Assembly (NCBI RefSeq): GCF_000192475.1
Contig: NZ_AEYW01000001.1
Span: 1-64,000 of the forward strand
From: Ruegeria conchae
Lineage (GTDB): Bacteria; Pseudomonadota; Alphaproteobacteria; Rhodobacterales; Rhodobacteraceae
Direction: 5' to 3'
DNA length: 64,000 nucleotides
The position numbers and the translations under genes are program-made. The stretch's first letter is position 1, and each line of letters begins with the position of its first letter. The notes below the pieces were generated by a model. The model had not been told where the DNA came from, ran no database searches, and worked only from the letters and a program-made list of their open reading frames with translations. Positions 8,471 through 17,965 of this stretch are shown piece after piece.

Positions 8471-8884
8471 ATGCTTCAACCAAAGCGTACTAAATTCCGC
8501 AAGATGCACAAAGGCCGGATCAAGGGTCTCGCCAAGGGCGGCTCTGATCTGAACTTTGGCACCTACGGCCTGAAAGCTCTTGAGCCTGAGCGTGTAACCG
8601 CACGCCAGATCGAAGCTGCACGTCGTGCCATGACGCGTCACATGAAGCGTCAGGGTCGTGTCTGGATCCGCATCTTCCCCGATACTCCGGTTACTGCAAA
8701 GCCGATCGAAGTTCGTATGGGTAAAGGTAAAGGTTCGGTCGACCGCTGGGCATGCAAGGTCAAGCCTGGCCGCGTGATGTTCGAGATCGACGGCGTCAAT
8801 GACGACATCGCCCGCGAGGCCCTGCGCCTGGCTGCGATGAAGCTGCCGATCAAGACCCGCGTTGTGATCCGCGAAGACTGGTAA
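8471..8884 (+). CDS. rplP: 50S ribosomal protein L16
   Basis: L16, 137 residues, beside the tRNA A and P sites. It begins [19 protein letters not shown] and contains the [18 protein letters not shown] region at about 81-98. AAGGAGG precedes the ATG. A strong terminator follows, so rpmC, normally the next gene, is separated by 2.6 kb of inserted genes. Confidence 0.98.
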   Translation: MLQPKRTKFRKMHKGRIKGLAKGGSDLNFGTYGLKALEPERVTARQIEAARRAMTRHMKRQGRVWIRIFPDTPVTAKPIEVRMGKGKGSVDRWACKVKPGRVMFEIDGVNDDIAREALRLAAMKLPIKTRVVIREDW

Positions 8885-8920
8885 GCGATCCGGGGGCAAC
8901 TCCGCTCGTGACAAAATCGA

Positions 8921-8953
8921 CCCCCGTCGGGACACCGGCGGGGGATTTCTTTT
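8921..8953 (+). terminator. Intrinsic terminator after rplP
   Basis: A 10-bp stem (8921-8930 with 8935-8944, one G-U pair) has a GACA loop and is followed by ATTTCTTTT. It ends the rplB-rplP transcript before the second inserted block. Confidence 0.85.
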
Positions 8954-9044
8954 GGCTCGACCGCTTTTGATGATGCAGGTCGCGAAAAAAGTCGACCTCA
9001 ACCCGCGAGGCCCTTAGGCTGCCCAATAGGAATGAGGGGGGCAT

Positions 9045-9593
9045 ATGGTGCAGCTACGCAAAAAGATGTTCATCAAAGAAGTCATAACCACCGACCAGCT
9101 GGGCCAGCCATGTGAGCCGATCAGTCGGGTTGCCGCGTTAGCGGTGATACAGAACCCTCTGGCTGGACGCTTCTCGGATGATCTTTCCGAGCTGTTTGAG
9201 ATCGGAATCCTTCTGGGCCCTAACCTTGCGGCTGATGCGCTCTCGCAACTGGACGGTGCGCCGGTGTCATATGGCAAGGCAGCGATCATCGGCATGAACG
9301 GCGACCTCGAGCAGGGCGGGGCGGTGATCCACCCCAAGCTCGGCGCTCCCATGCGCGCGGCAGTCGGCGGTGGTGAGGCGGTGATCCCCTCGAACGCCAA
9401 GCTGGGCGCACCGGGTTGCGCGATTGATCTGCCGCTGGGGCACAAGGACAATCCGTGGTCGTTCGATCATTTCGACACGATGACGCTAAACGTTCCAGAC
9501 GCGCCGAAACCGGATGAGATCGTGCTGTGCCTCGCCTATGCCGATGGCGGTCGTCCGATCCCGCGCTGTGGCAAAGGGCCCATCAAAAGCTAA
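9045..9593 (+). CDS. DUF1185 'amino acid synthesis' family protein
   Basis: A 182-residue protein that I place in the DUF1185 family (AA_synth domain), whose biochemical role is not established despite the family name. The Gly-rich stretch LGAPMRAAVGGGEAVIPSNA at about 101-120 and the closing AYADGGRPIPR are characteristic. No signal peptide or membrane segment. A GAGGGGG site precedes the ATG. It is the first gene of the block inserted between rplP and rpmC. Confidence 0.75.
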   Translation: MVQLRKKMFIKEVITTDQLGQPCEPISRVAALAVIQNPLAGRFSDDLSELFEIGILLGPNLAADALSQLDGAPVSYGKAAIIGMNGDLEQGGAVIHPKLGAPMRAAVGGGEAVIPSNAKLGAPGCAIDLPLGHKDNPWSFDHFDTMTLNVPDAPKPDEIVLCLAYADGGRPIPRCGKGPIKS

Positions 9594-9633
9594 GCGTCTG
9601 GTCTTGCCGAAAGGGCTGGGGTATTCCCGGCCC

Positions 9634-10254
9634 ATGACACAGATTGAATCACTCTTCGTTACCCGTCTCTACCGCGCGTCCCTGTCCGAGTTCGATCCCA
9701 AGATCGACGCTGAGGAACTGGAAAGCTCTTGCCTTGTCATTGCCGAGGATGATGAGGCCGGGCAGGAATGGTGCGAGGAAAACGGCTATCCCGGTTACAC
9801 CAGTTATGCCTCGCTGACCGATCTGCCTTGGCGCTTTCCGATCTTCGCTGATCTGGTTACGGCGCTGGATCAGCACGTCGCCGCCTTTGCCAAGGATCTG
9901 GAGTTCGATCTGGGCGAGGGAGAGCTTAAGTTGGAAGACCTCTGGATCAACATCCTGCCCGAAGGCGGCATGCATTCCAGCCACTTGCATCCGCACAGCG
10001 TGATCTCGGGCACGACTTATGTGGCGATGCCTGAAGGGGCGAGTGCGTTGAAGCTCGAAGATCCGCGTTCTGGCCGTATGATGGCCGCACCGACACGGTT
10101 GAAAGGCGGGCGGCGGGATTTGCAGCCGTTCATTTACATGAAGCCTCAGGTGGGCGACGTTCTGCTATGGGAAAGCTGGCTGCGCCACGAGGTGCCGATG
10201 AACATGGCCGAGGATGAGCGGATTTCGGTGAGTTTTAATTATAAGTGGGAGTGA
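9634..10254 (+). CDS. Putative 2OG-Fe(II) oxygenase (TIGR02466-like)
   Basis: 206 residues from ATG 9634. The longer reading frame from 9514 would run back into the preceding gene. The region HSSHLHPHSVISGTTYVAMP at about residues 114-133 resembles the conserved metal-site region of the TIGR02466 group of putative 2-oxoglutarate/Fe(II) oxygenases, and WLRHEVPMN near 183-191 supplies a second His. Substrate unknown. It follows the DUF1185 gene by 40 bases, so they are probably co-transcribed. Confidence 0.7.
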   Translation: MTQIESLFVTRLYRASLSEFDPKIDAEELESSCLVIAEDDEAGQEWCEENGYPGYTSYASLTDLPWRFPIFADLVTALDQHVAAFAKDLEFDLGEGELKLEDLWINILPEGGMHSSHLHPHSVISGTTYVAMPEGASALKLEDPRSGRMMAAPTRLKGGRRDLQPFIYMKPQVGDVLLWESWLRHEVPMNMAEDERISVSFNYKWE

Positions 10255-10471
10255 TGGCGCAGCAATCTGTCAGAACCCTGATCAACCACGATTCACATTG
10301 ATCTGTCGATTAGCCTTGCAATGCGACCGAACATGACCCATGTGAGGCACGCTTACGTTTTTCTTTTTCGACCACTGTCTCCCGATATTCGGCGTTCAGT
10401 CTCTCGATCCAGACCGACCACGCCGCGCTGTCGCAATCCTGCGGACAGCAATTTATTAGGAGACTACGGAT

Positions 10472-10678
10472 ATGGCCAATGGCACCGTAAAATGGTTCAA
10501 CACAACTAAAGGTTTTGGCTTCATCGCACCTGAGACTGGTGGCAAAGACGTGTTTGTACACATCTCTGCTGTCGAGCGCTCGGGTCTGACCGGCCTGGCC
10601 GACGACCAGAAAGTAACATTCGACATCGAGCCCGGCCGTGACGGTCGCGAGTCGGCTGTGAACATCGCTCTGGCGTAA
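10472..10678 (+). CDS. Cold-shock protein, CspA family
   Basis: A 68-residue single cold-shock domain with both RNA-binding motifs, KGFGFI (13-18) and VFVHIS (27-32). Such proteins melt mRNA secondary structure. The gene has a long upstream gap (10255-10471), consistent with the long leaders of csp genes, a TAGGAGA site before the ATG, and its own terminator at 10704. It lies in the cargo between rplP and rpmC. Confidence 0.95.
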   Translation: MANGTVKWFNTTKGFGFIAPETGGKDVFVHISAVERSGLTGLADDQKVTFDIEPGRDGRESAVNIALA

Positions 10679-10703
10679 GTCACTCAGACTTAGACGGTTG
10701 AAG

Positions 10704-10734
10704 ACGCGGTCTCGTGCAAACGGGGCCGCGTTTT
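10704..10734 (+). terminator. Intrinsic terminator after the cold-shock gene
   Basis: An 11-bp stem (acgcggtctcg with cggggccgcgt, two G-U pairs) has a short loop and ends in TTTT. It also shows that the reading frame opening at 10714 cannot be the true start of the next gene. Confidence 0.8.
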
Positions 10735-10872
10735 GCGTTTCCAAGCTCCATGAAACAATTCTGGACGGGGTACGAAACTTCGTTGGCAGAATCCGTCAAA
10801 TCTCAATGTGAGAAACCAGAAGCCAGCTCATTTTCTATCCTGTATCCTGCGTGGATAACGGAGGTATCAAGT

Positions 10873-11298
10873 ATGAAAGAAGCAGAGCGGGTGGTTCGCC
10901 AATTCCATGAAAGCTGGGGCATGCGCGATCCTGATCGTGGCGCTGAAGTGATTGCTGAAGATTGCCAGTTCGAAGATGTTGCTCGGGACGAAAAGCAGCT
11001 TGGAAAGTTGGCGTATAAAGAGGACTACGAGCGTTGGCGAACGGCATTCCCAGATGGAGAATGCATTGTGGACAATGTAATCGTCAGCGATTGCGGTGAA
11101 TGGGCAATCGTAGAGTTCCACAATAACGGAACCCACACTGGTGTTCTGCATTCAAGCCTCGGTGACTTCGAACCAACCGGAAAGCGTTACGAAGTGCGCT
11201 ATTGCTCAGTAATGCGGGTAGTGGGCGGTATGGTTGTCGAGGGACGAGACTATTACGACAGCGCCACTATTGCACGGCATTTAGGCTTGGTGAAATAG
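10873..11298 (+). CDS. SnoaL-like / NTF2-fold protein
   Basis: 141 residues from ATG 10873, chosen because AACGGAGG stands just before it and the longer frame starts inside a terminator. The pattern VRQFHESWGMRDPDRGAEVIAEDCQFED, then a central YERWRTAFPDGE-type segment and a C-terminal EGRDYYDSATIARHLGL, matches SnoaL-like polyketide-cyclase/ester-cyclase proteins of the NTF2 fold. Substrate unknown; catalytic function is not implied. It is the last gene of the second inserted block. Confidence 0.75.
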   Translation: MKEAERVVRQFHESWGMRDPDRGAEVIAEDCQFEDVARDEKQLGKLAYKEDYERWRTAFPDGECIVDNVIVSDCGEWAIVEFHNNGTHTGVLHSSLGDFEPTGKRYEVRYCSVMRVVGGMVVEGRDYYDSATIARHLGLVK

Positions 11299-11346
11299 GC
11301 AACGACTTTTGCGTGAGGGTGGGCGAAGTTTTTTCTAAACTTTCCC

Positions 11347-11375
11347 TTGCCACCCACCCCCTATCCCACTATAGA
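11347..11375 (+). promoter_or_regulatory. Sigma-70 promoter for rpmC-rpsQ and downstream
   Basis: TTGCCA at 11347-11352, a 17-base C-rich spacer, and TATAGA at 11370-11375, close to the consensus spacing and -10. It restarts ribosomal transcription after the second cargo block. The initial transcript would include a small hairpin around 11387-11412 and about 110 bases of leader. Confidence 0.75.
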
Positions 11376-11493
11376 GCGGCATCTTGCGATCTCCCGGCCT
11401 AGTCGGGCGATTCGTATGTCTATCATTCATCCACCAGGTCAAAGGTGACCCGTGTACGGGGCCTTCTGGTGTTTTGAGCAAAGGAAAAAGGCG

Positions 11494-11700
11494 ATGAACG
11501 CCCAAGAACTGCGTGACAAGACCCCGGACCAGCTCCGCGAGGAACTGGCCAACCTGAAGAAAGAGAGCTTTAACCTGCGCTTTCAACAGGCAACCGGTCA
11601 GCTGGAAAACACAGCCGGCATCAAAGCGGCCCGCCGCAATGCTGCCCGTGTCAAAACCATTCTGAACGAAAAGGCCGCTGCTGCGGCATCCGAGGAGTAA
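11494..11700 (+). CDS. rpmC: 50S ribosomal protein L29
   Basis: L29, 68 residues from ATG 11494; the open frame extends to 11452 but [14 protein letters not shown] is the family start and a GGAAAAAGG site precedes it. A two-helix protein at the tunnel exit. The conserved [20 protein letters not shown] segment is at about 21-40. The Ala/Glu tail is longer than in E. coli. Confidence 0.97.
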   Translation: MNAQELRDKTPDQLREELANLKKESFNLRFQQATGQLENTAGIKAARRNAARVKTILNEKAAAAASEE

Positions 11701-11704
11701 TCAG

Positions 11705-11935
11705 ATGCCCAAGCGTATCCTGCAAGGCACCGTGACCAGCGACGCCAACGAACAGACCGTAACCGTATCCGTCGAGCGCCGCTTTACGCATCCGGTTCTG
11801 AAGAAAACCATCCGTAAGTCCAAGAAATACCGGGCTCACGATGAAAAGAACGCCTTCAAGGTCGGTGACTCAGTTCGCATCATCGAATGCGCACCGAAAT
11901 CGAAGACGAAACGTTGGGAGGTTCTGGAGGCGTAA
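11705..11935 (+). CDS. rpsQ: 30S ribosomal protein S17
   Basis: S17, 76 residues, an OB-fold primary 16S binder. Hallmarks are [21 protein letters not shown] and [19 protein letters not shown]. It follows rpmC after 4 bases. Confidence 0.97.
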   Translation: MPKRILQGTVTSDANEQTVTVSVERRFTHPVLKKTIRKSKKYRAHDEKNAFKVGDSVRIIECAPKSKTKRWEVLEA

Positions 11936-11936
11936 G

Positions 11937-11971
11937 CCCCCAGGACTTTTCATTTGTCGAAACCCTGGGGG
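11937..11971 (+). promoter_or_regulatory. Intergenic hairpin between rpsQ and rplN
   Basis: An 8-bp stem (cccccagg / cctggggg) with a 19-base loop occupies the 75-base rpsQ-rplN gap. There is no T-run, so it is more likely an mRNA structure or processing site than a terminator. Confidence 0.5.
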
Positions 11972-12010
11972 ATTTAACGAGACCAGCCCCCACAGGTCGG
12001 GAGAAACCAC

Positions 12011-12379
12011 ATGATCCAGATGCAGACCAATCTGGATGTCGCTGACAACTCCGGCGCACGCCGAGTTCAGTGCATCAAGGTCCTGGGTGGTTCCAAGCGT
12101 AAATACGCCTCCGTTGGCGACATCATTGTCGTCTCGGTGAAGGAAGCCATCCCGCGCGGTCGCGTAAAGAAAGGTGACGTCCGTAAGGCCGTCGTCGTAC
12201 GCACCGCCAAGGAAGTCCGTCGCGAAGACGGCACCGCGATCCGTTTCGATCGCAACGCCGCCGTCATCCTGAACAACAACAATGAGCCCGTAGGTACCCG
12301 TATCTTTGGCCCCGTTGTTCGCGAACTGCGCGGCAAGAACTTCATGAAAATCATCTCGCTGGCTCCGGAGGTGCTGTAA
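12011..12379 (+). CDS. rplN: 50S ribosomal protein L14
   Basis: L14, 122 residues, at the intersubunit bridge to 16S r[23 protein letters not shown] and the C-terminal [11 protein letters not shown] are as expected. A GGGAG site precedes the ATG. rplX follows after 2 bases. Confidence 0.98.
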   Translation: MIQMQTNLDVADNSGARRVQCIKVLGGSKRKYASVGDIIVVSVKEAIPRGRVKKGDVRKAVVVRTAKEVRREDGTAIRFDRNAAVILNNNNEPVGTRIFGPVVRELRGKNFMKIISLAPEVL

Positions 12380-12381
12380 TC

Positions 12382-12693
12382 ATGGCTGCTAAACTCCGCA
12401 AAGGCGACAAGGTCGTCGTGCTGGCCGGCAAGGACAAGGGCAAAGAGGGAACTATCACCTCGGTTGACCCGAAAGCCGGTAAAGCTGTTGTCGACGGCAT
12501 CAACATCGCCATCCGCCACACCCGTCAGTCGCAAACCTCGCAAGGTGGTCGCCTGCCTCAGGCAAACCCGATCGAGCTGTCGAACCTGGCACTGCTGGAC
12601 AAAAACGGCAAAGCAACTCGCGTTGGCTTCCGCATGGAAGGCGACAAGAAGGTGCGCTTCGCCAAGACCACGGGGGACGTGATCGATGCTTGA
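12382..12693 (+). CDS. rplX: 50S ribosomal protein L24
   Basis: L24, 103 residues, an assembly initiator with an N-terminal KOW motif ([20 protein letters not shown], about 6-25). The frame ends 8 bases inside the rplE start, so the two are probably translationally coupled. Confidence 0.97.
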   Translation: MAAKLRKGDKVVVLAGKDKGKEGTITSVDPKAGKAVVDGINIAIRHTRQSQTSQGGRLPQANPIELSNLALLDKNGKATRVGFRMEGDKKVRFAKTTGDVIDA

Positions 12694-13246
12694 TACCGCA
12701 AACTATACCCCGCGTCTGAAAGCTCAGTACGCTGAAACAATCCGTGCCGCTCTGAAAGAAGAGTTCGGCTACAAGAACGACATGCAGCTGCCTAAGCTGG
12801 AAAAAATCGTTCTGAACATTGGTTGTGGTGCTGAGGCCGTCAAAGACTCGAAGAAAGCGAAAGCTGCTGTCGAGGATCTGACTGCGATTGCTGGCCAGAA
12901 GGCCGTTGCAACCAAGGCGAAGAAGTCGATCGCGGGTTTCCGCGTCCGTGAAGACATGCCGCTGGGTGCGAAAGTGACCCTGCGCGGTGACCGGATGTAC
13001 GAATTCCTGGATCGTTTGATCACTATCGCGATGCCTCGCGTTCGTGACTTCCGCGGTGTTAAGCCGTCTTTCGATGGTCGTGGCAACTTTGCCATGGGCA
13101 TGAAAGAGCACATCGTGTTCCCGGAAATCGACTTCGACAAGGTCGACGAGGTCTGGGGCCTGGATATCGTAATTGCCACCACAGCGAAAACCGACGCTGA
13201 AGCAAAGGCATTGTTGAAAGCATTCAACATGCCGTTCAACGCGTAA
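12686..13246 (+). CDS. rplE: 50S ribosomal protein L5
   Basis: L5, 186 residues, binds 5S rRNA and the P-site t[18 protein letters not shown] (about 33-47) and the [20 protein letters not shown] stretch are conserved. It overlaps rplX by 8 bases; rpsN follows after 19 bases with a GGGAGG site. Confidence 0.98.
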   Translation: MLDTANYTPRLKAQYAETIRAALKEEFGYKNDMQLPKLEKIVLNIGCGAEAVKDSKKAKAAVEDLTAIAGQKAVATKAKKSIAGFRVREDMPLGAKVTLRGDRMYEFLDRLITIAMPRVRDFRGVKPSFDGRGNFAMGMKEHIVFPEIDFDKVDEVWGLDIVIATTAKTDAEAKALLKAFNMPFNA

Positions 13247-13265
13247 GCGCCGGGAGGATTGAGAC

Positions 13266-13571
13266 ATGGCTAAAAAAGCAATGATCGAACGCGAGAAGAA
13301 GCGCGAACGCCTGGTGGCCAAATATGCCGCAAAGCGTGCCGAGCTGAAAGAAATCGCGAATGACGAGAGCAAGCCGATGGAAGAGCGTTTCAAAGCGCGT
13401 CTGAAACTGGCGAAACTGCCGCGCAACAGCTCGGCTACCCGTCTGCACAACCGTTGTCAGCTGACCGGTCGTCCTCACGCTTACTACCGTAAGCTGAAGG
13501 TCAGCCGTATCGCGCTGCGCGAGCTGGGTTCTGCTGGTCAGATCCCCGGCATGGTGAAATCGAGCTGGTAA
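13266..13571 (+). CDS. rpsN: 30S ribosomal protein S14 (zinc-free type)
   Basis: S14, 101 residues, the long form without the CXXC zinc motifs of the short form. The C-terminal [18 protein letters not shown]-like region is at about 60-78 and it ends in GMVKSSW. It is located in the 30S head. Confidence 0.98.
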   Translation: MAKKAMIEREKKRERLVAKYAAKRAELKEIANDESKPMEERFKARLKLAKLPRNSSATRLHNRCQLTGRPHAYYRKLKVSRIALRELGSAGQIPGMVKSSW

Positions 13572-13584
13572 GGGAGACATAGAT

Positions 13585-13977
13585 ATGAATGATCCTATCG
13601 GCGATATGCTCACCCGTATCCGCAACGCGCAAATGCGCGGCAAGTCCACCGTTTCCACCCCGGCTTCCAAGCTGCGCGGTTGGGTTCTGGACGTGCTGGC
13701 GGACGAAGGTTACATCCGTGGCTACGAAGCGACGACCGGTGAAAACGGTCATCCGGCCATCGAAATCAGCCTGAAATACTACGAAGGCACCCCTGTTATT
13801 CGCGAACTGAAGCGGGTCTCAAAACCCGGTCGTCGCGTATACATGGGCGTCAATGACATCCCGCAGGTCCGTCAGGGTCTGGGCGTGTCGATTGTCAGCA
13901 CTCCGAAAGGTGTGATGTCGGACGCAAACGCTCGCTCCAACAATGTTGGCGGCGAAGTGCTCTGCACCGTCTTCTAA
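13585..13977 (+). CDS. rpsH: 30S ribosomal protein S8
   Basis: S8, 130 residues, a central-domain 16S binder and the spc-operon translational repressor in E. coli. It starts [20 protein letters not shown]. The C-terminal [16 protein letters not shown] and GGEVLCTVF blocks are conserved. Confidence 0.98.
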   Translation: MNDPIGDMLTRIRNAQMRGKSTVSTPASKLRGWVLDVLADEGYIRGYEATTGENGHPAIEISLKYYEGTPVIRELKRVSKPGRRVYMGVNDIPQVRQGLGVSIVSTPKGVMSDANARSNNVGGEVLCTVF

Positions 13978-13989
13978 GGAGGTCTGTCA

Positions 13990-14523
13990 ATGTCTCGTAT
14001 TGGTAAAAAACCGGTCGAGCTGCCCAGCGGCGTTTCCGCCTCTGTGTCGGGTCAGACCATCGAAGTGAAAGGTCCGAAAGGCACCCGTAGCTTCACCGCA
14101 ACCGATGACGTAACGCTGTCGGTCGAAGACAACGTTGTGCAGATCAACCCTCGTGGGATGTCCAAGCGCGCGCGCCAACAGTGGGGCATGAGCCGCACTA
14201 TGGTTGCCAATCTTGTTGAAGGCGTGACAAACGGCTTCAAAAAAGAGCTGGAAATCCAGGGTGTTGGTTACCGTGCACAGATGCAGGGCAACACCCTGAA
14301 GCTGAACCTCGGTTACAGCCACGATGTTGATTTCACTGCTCCGGAAGGTGTCACCATCACCGCGCCGAAGCAGACCGAGATCGTTGTGGAAGGTATCGAC
14401 CAGCAGCAGGTGGGCGAAGTCGCGGCGAAAATCCGCGAATGGCGCCGTCCCGAGCCGTACAAAGGCAAGGGCATCCGCTATAAGGGCGAGTTCATCTTCC
14501 GCAAGGAAGGCAAGAAGAAGTAA
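13990..14523 (+). CDS. rplF: 50S ribosomal protein L6
   Basis: L6, 177 residues, two alpha/beta domains near the factor-binding centre. [15 protein letters not shown] opens it, and the C-terminal signature [16 protein letters not shown] is at about 151-166. AAGGAGG precedes the ATG. Confidence 0.98.
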   Translation: MSRIGKKPVELPSGVSASVSGQTIEVKGPKGTRSFTATDDVTLSVEDNVVQINPRGMSKRARQQWGMSRTMVANLVEGVTNGFKKELEIQGVGYRAQMQGNTLKLNLGYSHDVDFTAPEGVTITAPKQTEIVVEGIDQQQVGEVAAKIREWRRPEPYKGKGIRYKGEFIFRKEGKKK

Positions 14524-14534
14524 GGACGCAAACA

Positions 14535-14894
14535 ATGGCAAACAGCAAAAGAACCCTGTTTCTGAAGCGCCGCCTGCGCGTTCGGAACAAACTTCGCAAG
14601 GTCAACGCGGGTCGTCCGCGTCTGTCCGTACACCGTTCAAACAAGAACATCTCTGTTCAGTTGATCGACGACGTACGTGGCGTGACCCTGGCATCTGCCT
14701 CGACCCTGGAAAAAGATCTGGGTGTTGTCGGCAAGAACAACGTCGAAGCGGCCACGAAAGTGGGCGCGGCCATCGCCGAGCGTGCCAAGAAGGCAGGCGT
14801 CGAAGAGGCCTATTTCGATCGTGGCGGCTTCCTGTTCCACGGCAAGGTGAAGGCAGTTGCCGACGCCGCGCGTGAAGGTGGTCTGAAGATCTAA
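14535..14894 (+). CDS. rplR: 50S ribosomal protein L18
   Basis: L18, 119 residues, binds 5S rRNA with L5. The [20 protein letters not shown] segment is at about 28-47, and the C-terminal [22 protein letters not shown] is conserved. A 116-base gap with GC-rich hairpins separates it from rpsE. Confidence 0.98.
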   Translation: MANSKRTLFLKRRLRVRNKLRKVNAGRPRLSVHRSNKNISVQLIDDVRGVTLASASTLEKDLGVVGKNNVEAATKVGAAIAERAKKAGVEEAYFDRGGFLFHGKVKAVADAAREGGLKI

Positions 14895-15010
14895 GACCTG
14901 CGGGCGGGTTTCGATCCGCCCCGATGATCCGGGGGCCTCGGCGACAGTCGGGGCTCACTTGGATTGAAGGAAACGGCGCCGTAAGCGCCACATGAGAAAA
15001 GGGATGCCAA

Positions 15011-15580
15011 ATGGCAGAACGTGAAAACCGTCGGGGCCGTGGCCGCGACCGTGAAGAAGCACCGGAATTTGCAGATCGTCTGGTCGCAATCAACCGCGTG
15101 TCGAAAACCGTAAAAGGTGGTAAGCGCTTTGGCTTCGCCGCTCTGGTGGTTGTCGGCGATCAGAAAGGCCGCGTCGGCTTTGGTAAGGGTAAAGCGAAAG
15201 AAGTACCTGAGGCCATCCGCAAGGCGACTGAACAAGCCAAGCGTCAGATGATCCGCGTGCAACTGCGCGAAGGTCGGACCCTGCACCACGATATCGAAGG
15301 CCGTCACGGCGCTGGTAAAGTGGTTATGCGCACCGCGCCTGAAGGCACCGGTATCATCGCCGGTGGTCCGATGCGTGCTGTGTTCGAAATGCTAGGCGTC
15401 AAGGACGTTGTTTCCAAGTCGCTGGGCTCGCAGAACCCGTACAACATGATCCGCGCTACCATCAACGGCCTGCAGAAAGAGCAGAGCCCGCGTTCGGTTG
15501 CCGCACGTCGTGGCAAGAAGGTTGCCGACATCCTGCCCAAGCGGGAAGAAGCACCAGCTGCTGCTGAAGCAGAAGCATAA
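15011..15580 (+). CDS. rpsE: 30S ribosomal protein S5
   Basis: S5, 189 residues, a helicase and fidelity protein at the mRNA entry. The RNA-binding domain reads [21 protein letters not shown] (about 36-56), followed by [13 protein letters not shown]. The Glu/Ala C-terminal tail (PAAAEAEA) is an alphaproteobacterial extension like that on L3. rpmD follows after 12 bases. Confidence 0.98.
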   Translation: MAERENRRGRGRDREEAPEFADRLVAINRVSKTVKGGKRFGFAALVVVGDQKGRVGFGKGKAKEVPEAIRKATEQAKRQMIRVQLREGRTLHHDIEGRHGAGKVVMRTAPEGTGIIAGGPMRAVFEMLGVKDVVSKSLGSQNPYNMIRATINGLQKEQSPRSVAARRGKKVADILPKREEAPAAAEAEA

Positions 15581-15592
15581 GGAGAGCGACCC

Positions 15593-15781
15593 ATGGCAAA
15601 AACCATCGTCGTCAAACAGATCGGTTCGCCGATCCGTCGCCCCGCTGAACAGCGCGCAACCCTGATCGGCCTGGGCCTGAACAAGATGCACAAAACCCGC
15701 GAGCTGGAAGACACACCTTCGGTCCGCGGCATGGTCAACAAGATCCCGCATCTGGTTGAGATCATCGAAGAGCGCGGCTGA
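15593..15781 (+). CDS. rpmD: 50S ribosomal protein L30
   Basis: L30, 62 residues, a normal length. [20 protein letters not shown] and [20 protein letters not shown] are the family core. It is followed by a strong terminator; rplO, usually adjacent, is 4.8 kb away after the third inserted block. Confidence 0.97.
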   Translation: MAKTIVVKQIGSPIRRPAEQRATLIGLGLNKMHKTRELEDTPSVRGMVNKIPHLVEIIEERG

Positions 15782-15804
15782 GCGCGATTTCTTTGTGGAA
15801 TAAG

Positions 15805-15836
15805 AACGCCCCCGACCGGATCGGGGGCGTTTTTTA
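15805..15836 (+). terminator. Intrinsic terminator after rpmD
   Basis: An 11-bp perfect stem (aacgcccccga / tcgggggcgtt) with a 5-base loop and a T-run. It ends the transcript that covers rplN-rpmD. Confidence 0.92.
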
Positions 15837-15920
15837 TATTCCGGCCACCTAACCATCGAACTGGTTCTGGGTTTTCGTATCATCAATCCCACGGTTTGCG
15901 CTGAACTGGCGCAGAGACCC

Positions 15921-17459
15921 GTGAATCCCAAAAGTAACATTGATTTTGAAAAAATGACGCAGATTGAGCTCAAGAGCAGTAAATTTCAAAACGGGTTTGG
16001 CTTTGCGGTGCTGGCCTGTATCTGCATCGTCATCACCGCGGCGTACTGGCACGCGCAGAACCTCGGCGGCGGGGATCTGTGGCGCTATGACGAGTTTTAT
16101 ACCCATGACCGAACCCTGGGTTTTGCGGCGTTTCAGGACTGGTTTACAGTTTACAGCCTTGGCAAACCCTCACTCGAAAAGCCGCCCCTGCAATATTGGA
16201 TGTCCGCGGGCCTGATCCAGGCAGGTCTGACCGATCTGATCGCGCTGCGCATACCCTCTCTGATCTTTGCAGCCGGAGCGATGATAGCCACCGCAGCGCT
16301 CGCCTATGTTATGTTTCCGCGTCAGGTTTGGCTGATGCCGATCTCGGTGTTGCTGTTGTCCACATCCGATCAATTCTGGCAATATTCAACCTCGGCGATG
16401 CTGGATGCGGGTGCGGTTTTTTTTGTAACGCTTGGTGTATTGTCGTTGTTCTTGTCGCTCAAGAACCCACGCTATTGGCCGACTTTCCCGATTACTGTTT
16501 TTCTGGCCGGTTTGCAGAAGGGTCCGACACCGTTGGGGTTTCTGCTGATCGCTCTGATTGGTGTGGCGCTGACCTCGCGGTTCCATGGGGACAAACTGCG
16601 AGACATCGCCCGGAATCGACGTTTTCAGTACTCGGTTCTCGCTGCATTTTTCCTTGGGTTCATCTGGCAGATTTTCCAGCATGCAAAATATTGGGGGCAG
16701 GATAGGCTCAGCGGGTCGATCGAGGGTGAGATGATCAACCGCTTCATCCCCGAAAACCTGGAGTTCGTGTCTAGAACCATCTCCGGTTTCGACACGCTGA
16801 TACTGTATGACGAGCCCGTGATACGGCTGGCCGGTCTGGCAGGTCTACTGATGATTCCGTTCATCTACAGGACATCGGCCTATTTCGCCATGTCCTCGAT
16901 CGCGGTCCTGTTTGTTTTGATCATGATCCTTGCCCAAGACAGCGTGTATGACCGCTATACACTCACGATCTTGCCTTTGTTGTGCGTCGGCGCGGCATGG
17001 TTGATCTTCTACATCTGCCGACGCCCTGTAATCGGATGCGTTGCAGCGGTTCTGGTTGTTGTTGCACTGGGCGGTCCGCTGCGACCGGTCGAGGTTCTGG
17101 CGCAATCGAAGTCGCGGGACTACGGCATGCCCATCGCCGAGATCCTTGGGCAATTAAACGACAGCTTTGAATCTGGTGAGACGGCAATCTTCTGCAGGAT
17201 CGAAAATCGGAACTTCCCCCGTGGCGCGGTGCACGTTCATGCGCCCAAGGCCGGACCGGGGCAGCATATCTATCTGCGCAGCGTGGACTCGCTTACACGC
17301 GACATGCGCAAATACAAGGGCGGGCGGATACGTGGCCTGTGTCTGAAATCTGAGATCGACCTGCTCAGTCCGCATTTCGAGGGTGTAACAACCGAACCTG
17401 TGGGTGGCGGCTTTCATATTTGGACGGCTTCCCGTTATCGCCAGGCAATCTCCGAATGA
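15921..17459 (+). CDS. GT39/ArnT-like membrane glycosyltransferase
   Basis: A 512-residue multi-pass protein with about 11 hydrophobic segments from residue 25 to 390, then a soluble C-terminal domain. The first periplasmic loop carries LWRYDEFYTHDR (about 53-64) and GKPSLEKPPLQYW (about 80-92). These are the acidic metal-binding and K-P-P-x-x-Y-W features of dolichyl/undecaprenyl-phosphate-sugar transferases such as ArnT, which add a sugar to lipid A, protein or another envelope acceptor. The acceptor here is unknown. The start is uncertain: GTG 15921, or ATG 15954 (MTQIELKSSK). Confidence 0.8.
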   Translation: MNPKSNIDFEKMTQIELKSSKFQNGFGFAVLACICIVITAAYWHAQNLGGGDLWRYDEFYTHDRTLGFAAFQDWFTVYSLGKPSLEKPPLQYWMSAGLIQAGLTDLIALRIPSLIFAAGAMIATAALAYVMFPRQVWLMPISVLLLSTSDQFWQYSTSAMLDAGAVFFVTLGVLSLFLSLKNPRYWPTFPITVFLAGLQKGPTPLGFLLIALIGVALTSRFHGDKLRDIARNRRFQYSVLAAFFLGFIWQIFQHAKYWGQDRLSGSIEGEMINRFIPENLEFVSRTISGFDTLILYDEPVIRLAGLAGLLMIPFIYRTSAYFAMSSIAVLFVLIMILAQDSVYDRYTLTILPLLCVGAAWLIFYICRRPVIGCVAAVLVVVALGGPLRPVEVLAQSKSRDYGMPIAEILGQLNDSFESGETAIFCRIENRNFPRGAVHVHAPKAGPGQHIYLRSVDSLTRDMRKYKGGRIRGLCLKSEIDLLSPHFEGVTTEPVGGGFHIWTASRYRQAISE

Positions 17460-17965
17460 TAAGGCATAACCGCCAATACATTCGGCACCTGCGCCGTTTG
17501 CCTGTGCACCATCTCTTTGCAGGCCGAGCTGCCCTCGGATCGTCTGCCCGTGGCGTGAGTACACCTAATCAACCCACACACCGAAGCACCGCACACGACT
17601 AATATCCATGATGATGACGGTTACATTTCATCAGAACGATAGTTTGATTGACACCTATTCTGTGCACGCCTCGGTCAATTCCTGCCAAGTGGATTGAGTG
17701 CGCTCCAAGGTCGCCAGACTAATAATTCACTGGGCGAACCGATAAAAAAGGAGATTTCTCGGAACTTCGATAACCTTAGGAAATCAAGCGTTTTAAGCAG
17801 AAAACTTTGATGAACACGGTTAATTGTGCACGAAAAACACTCAATGTTAATTGAATATGAACGATGTGTTCAAATGGTGTTTAATAGCTTTCGGGCAAAC
17901 TCTCTCTGCAAGTCAGGGTTGAAGACGATTCGACCAAAGAGTCTTTGTTGAGAAGGGACCGAGAA
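17460..17965. other. Intergenic, AT-rich, no gene recognised
   Basis: About 500 bases of AT-rich DNA precede the TadE-like gene. A TTGACA at 17648-17653 has no matching -10 at normal spacing. Short repeats of TTAATTG occur around 17820-17855. I see no RNA gene or supported coding sequence; it probably holds the promoter for the TadE/TadG pair. Confidence 0.5.

Noticed and set aside
17648-17653. TTGACA as a -35 element before the TadE-like gene
   Set aside because: No acceptable -10 at 16-18 bases; probably chance in AT-rich DNA.
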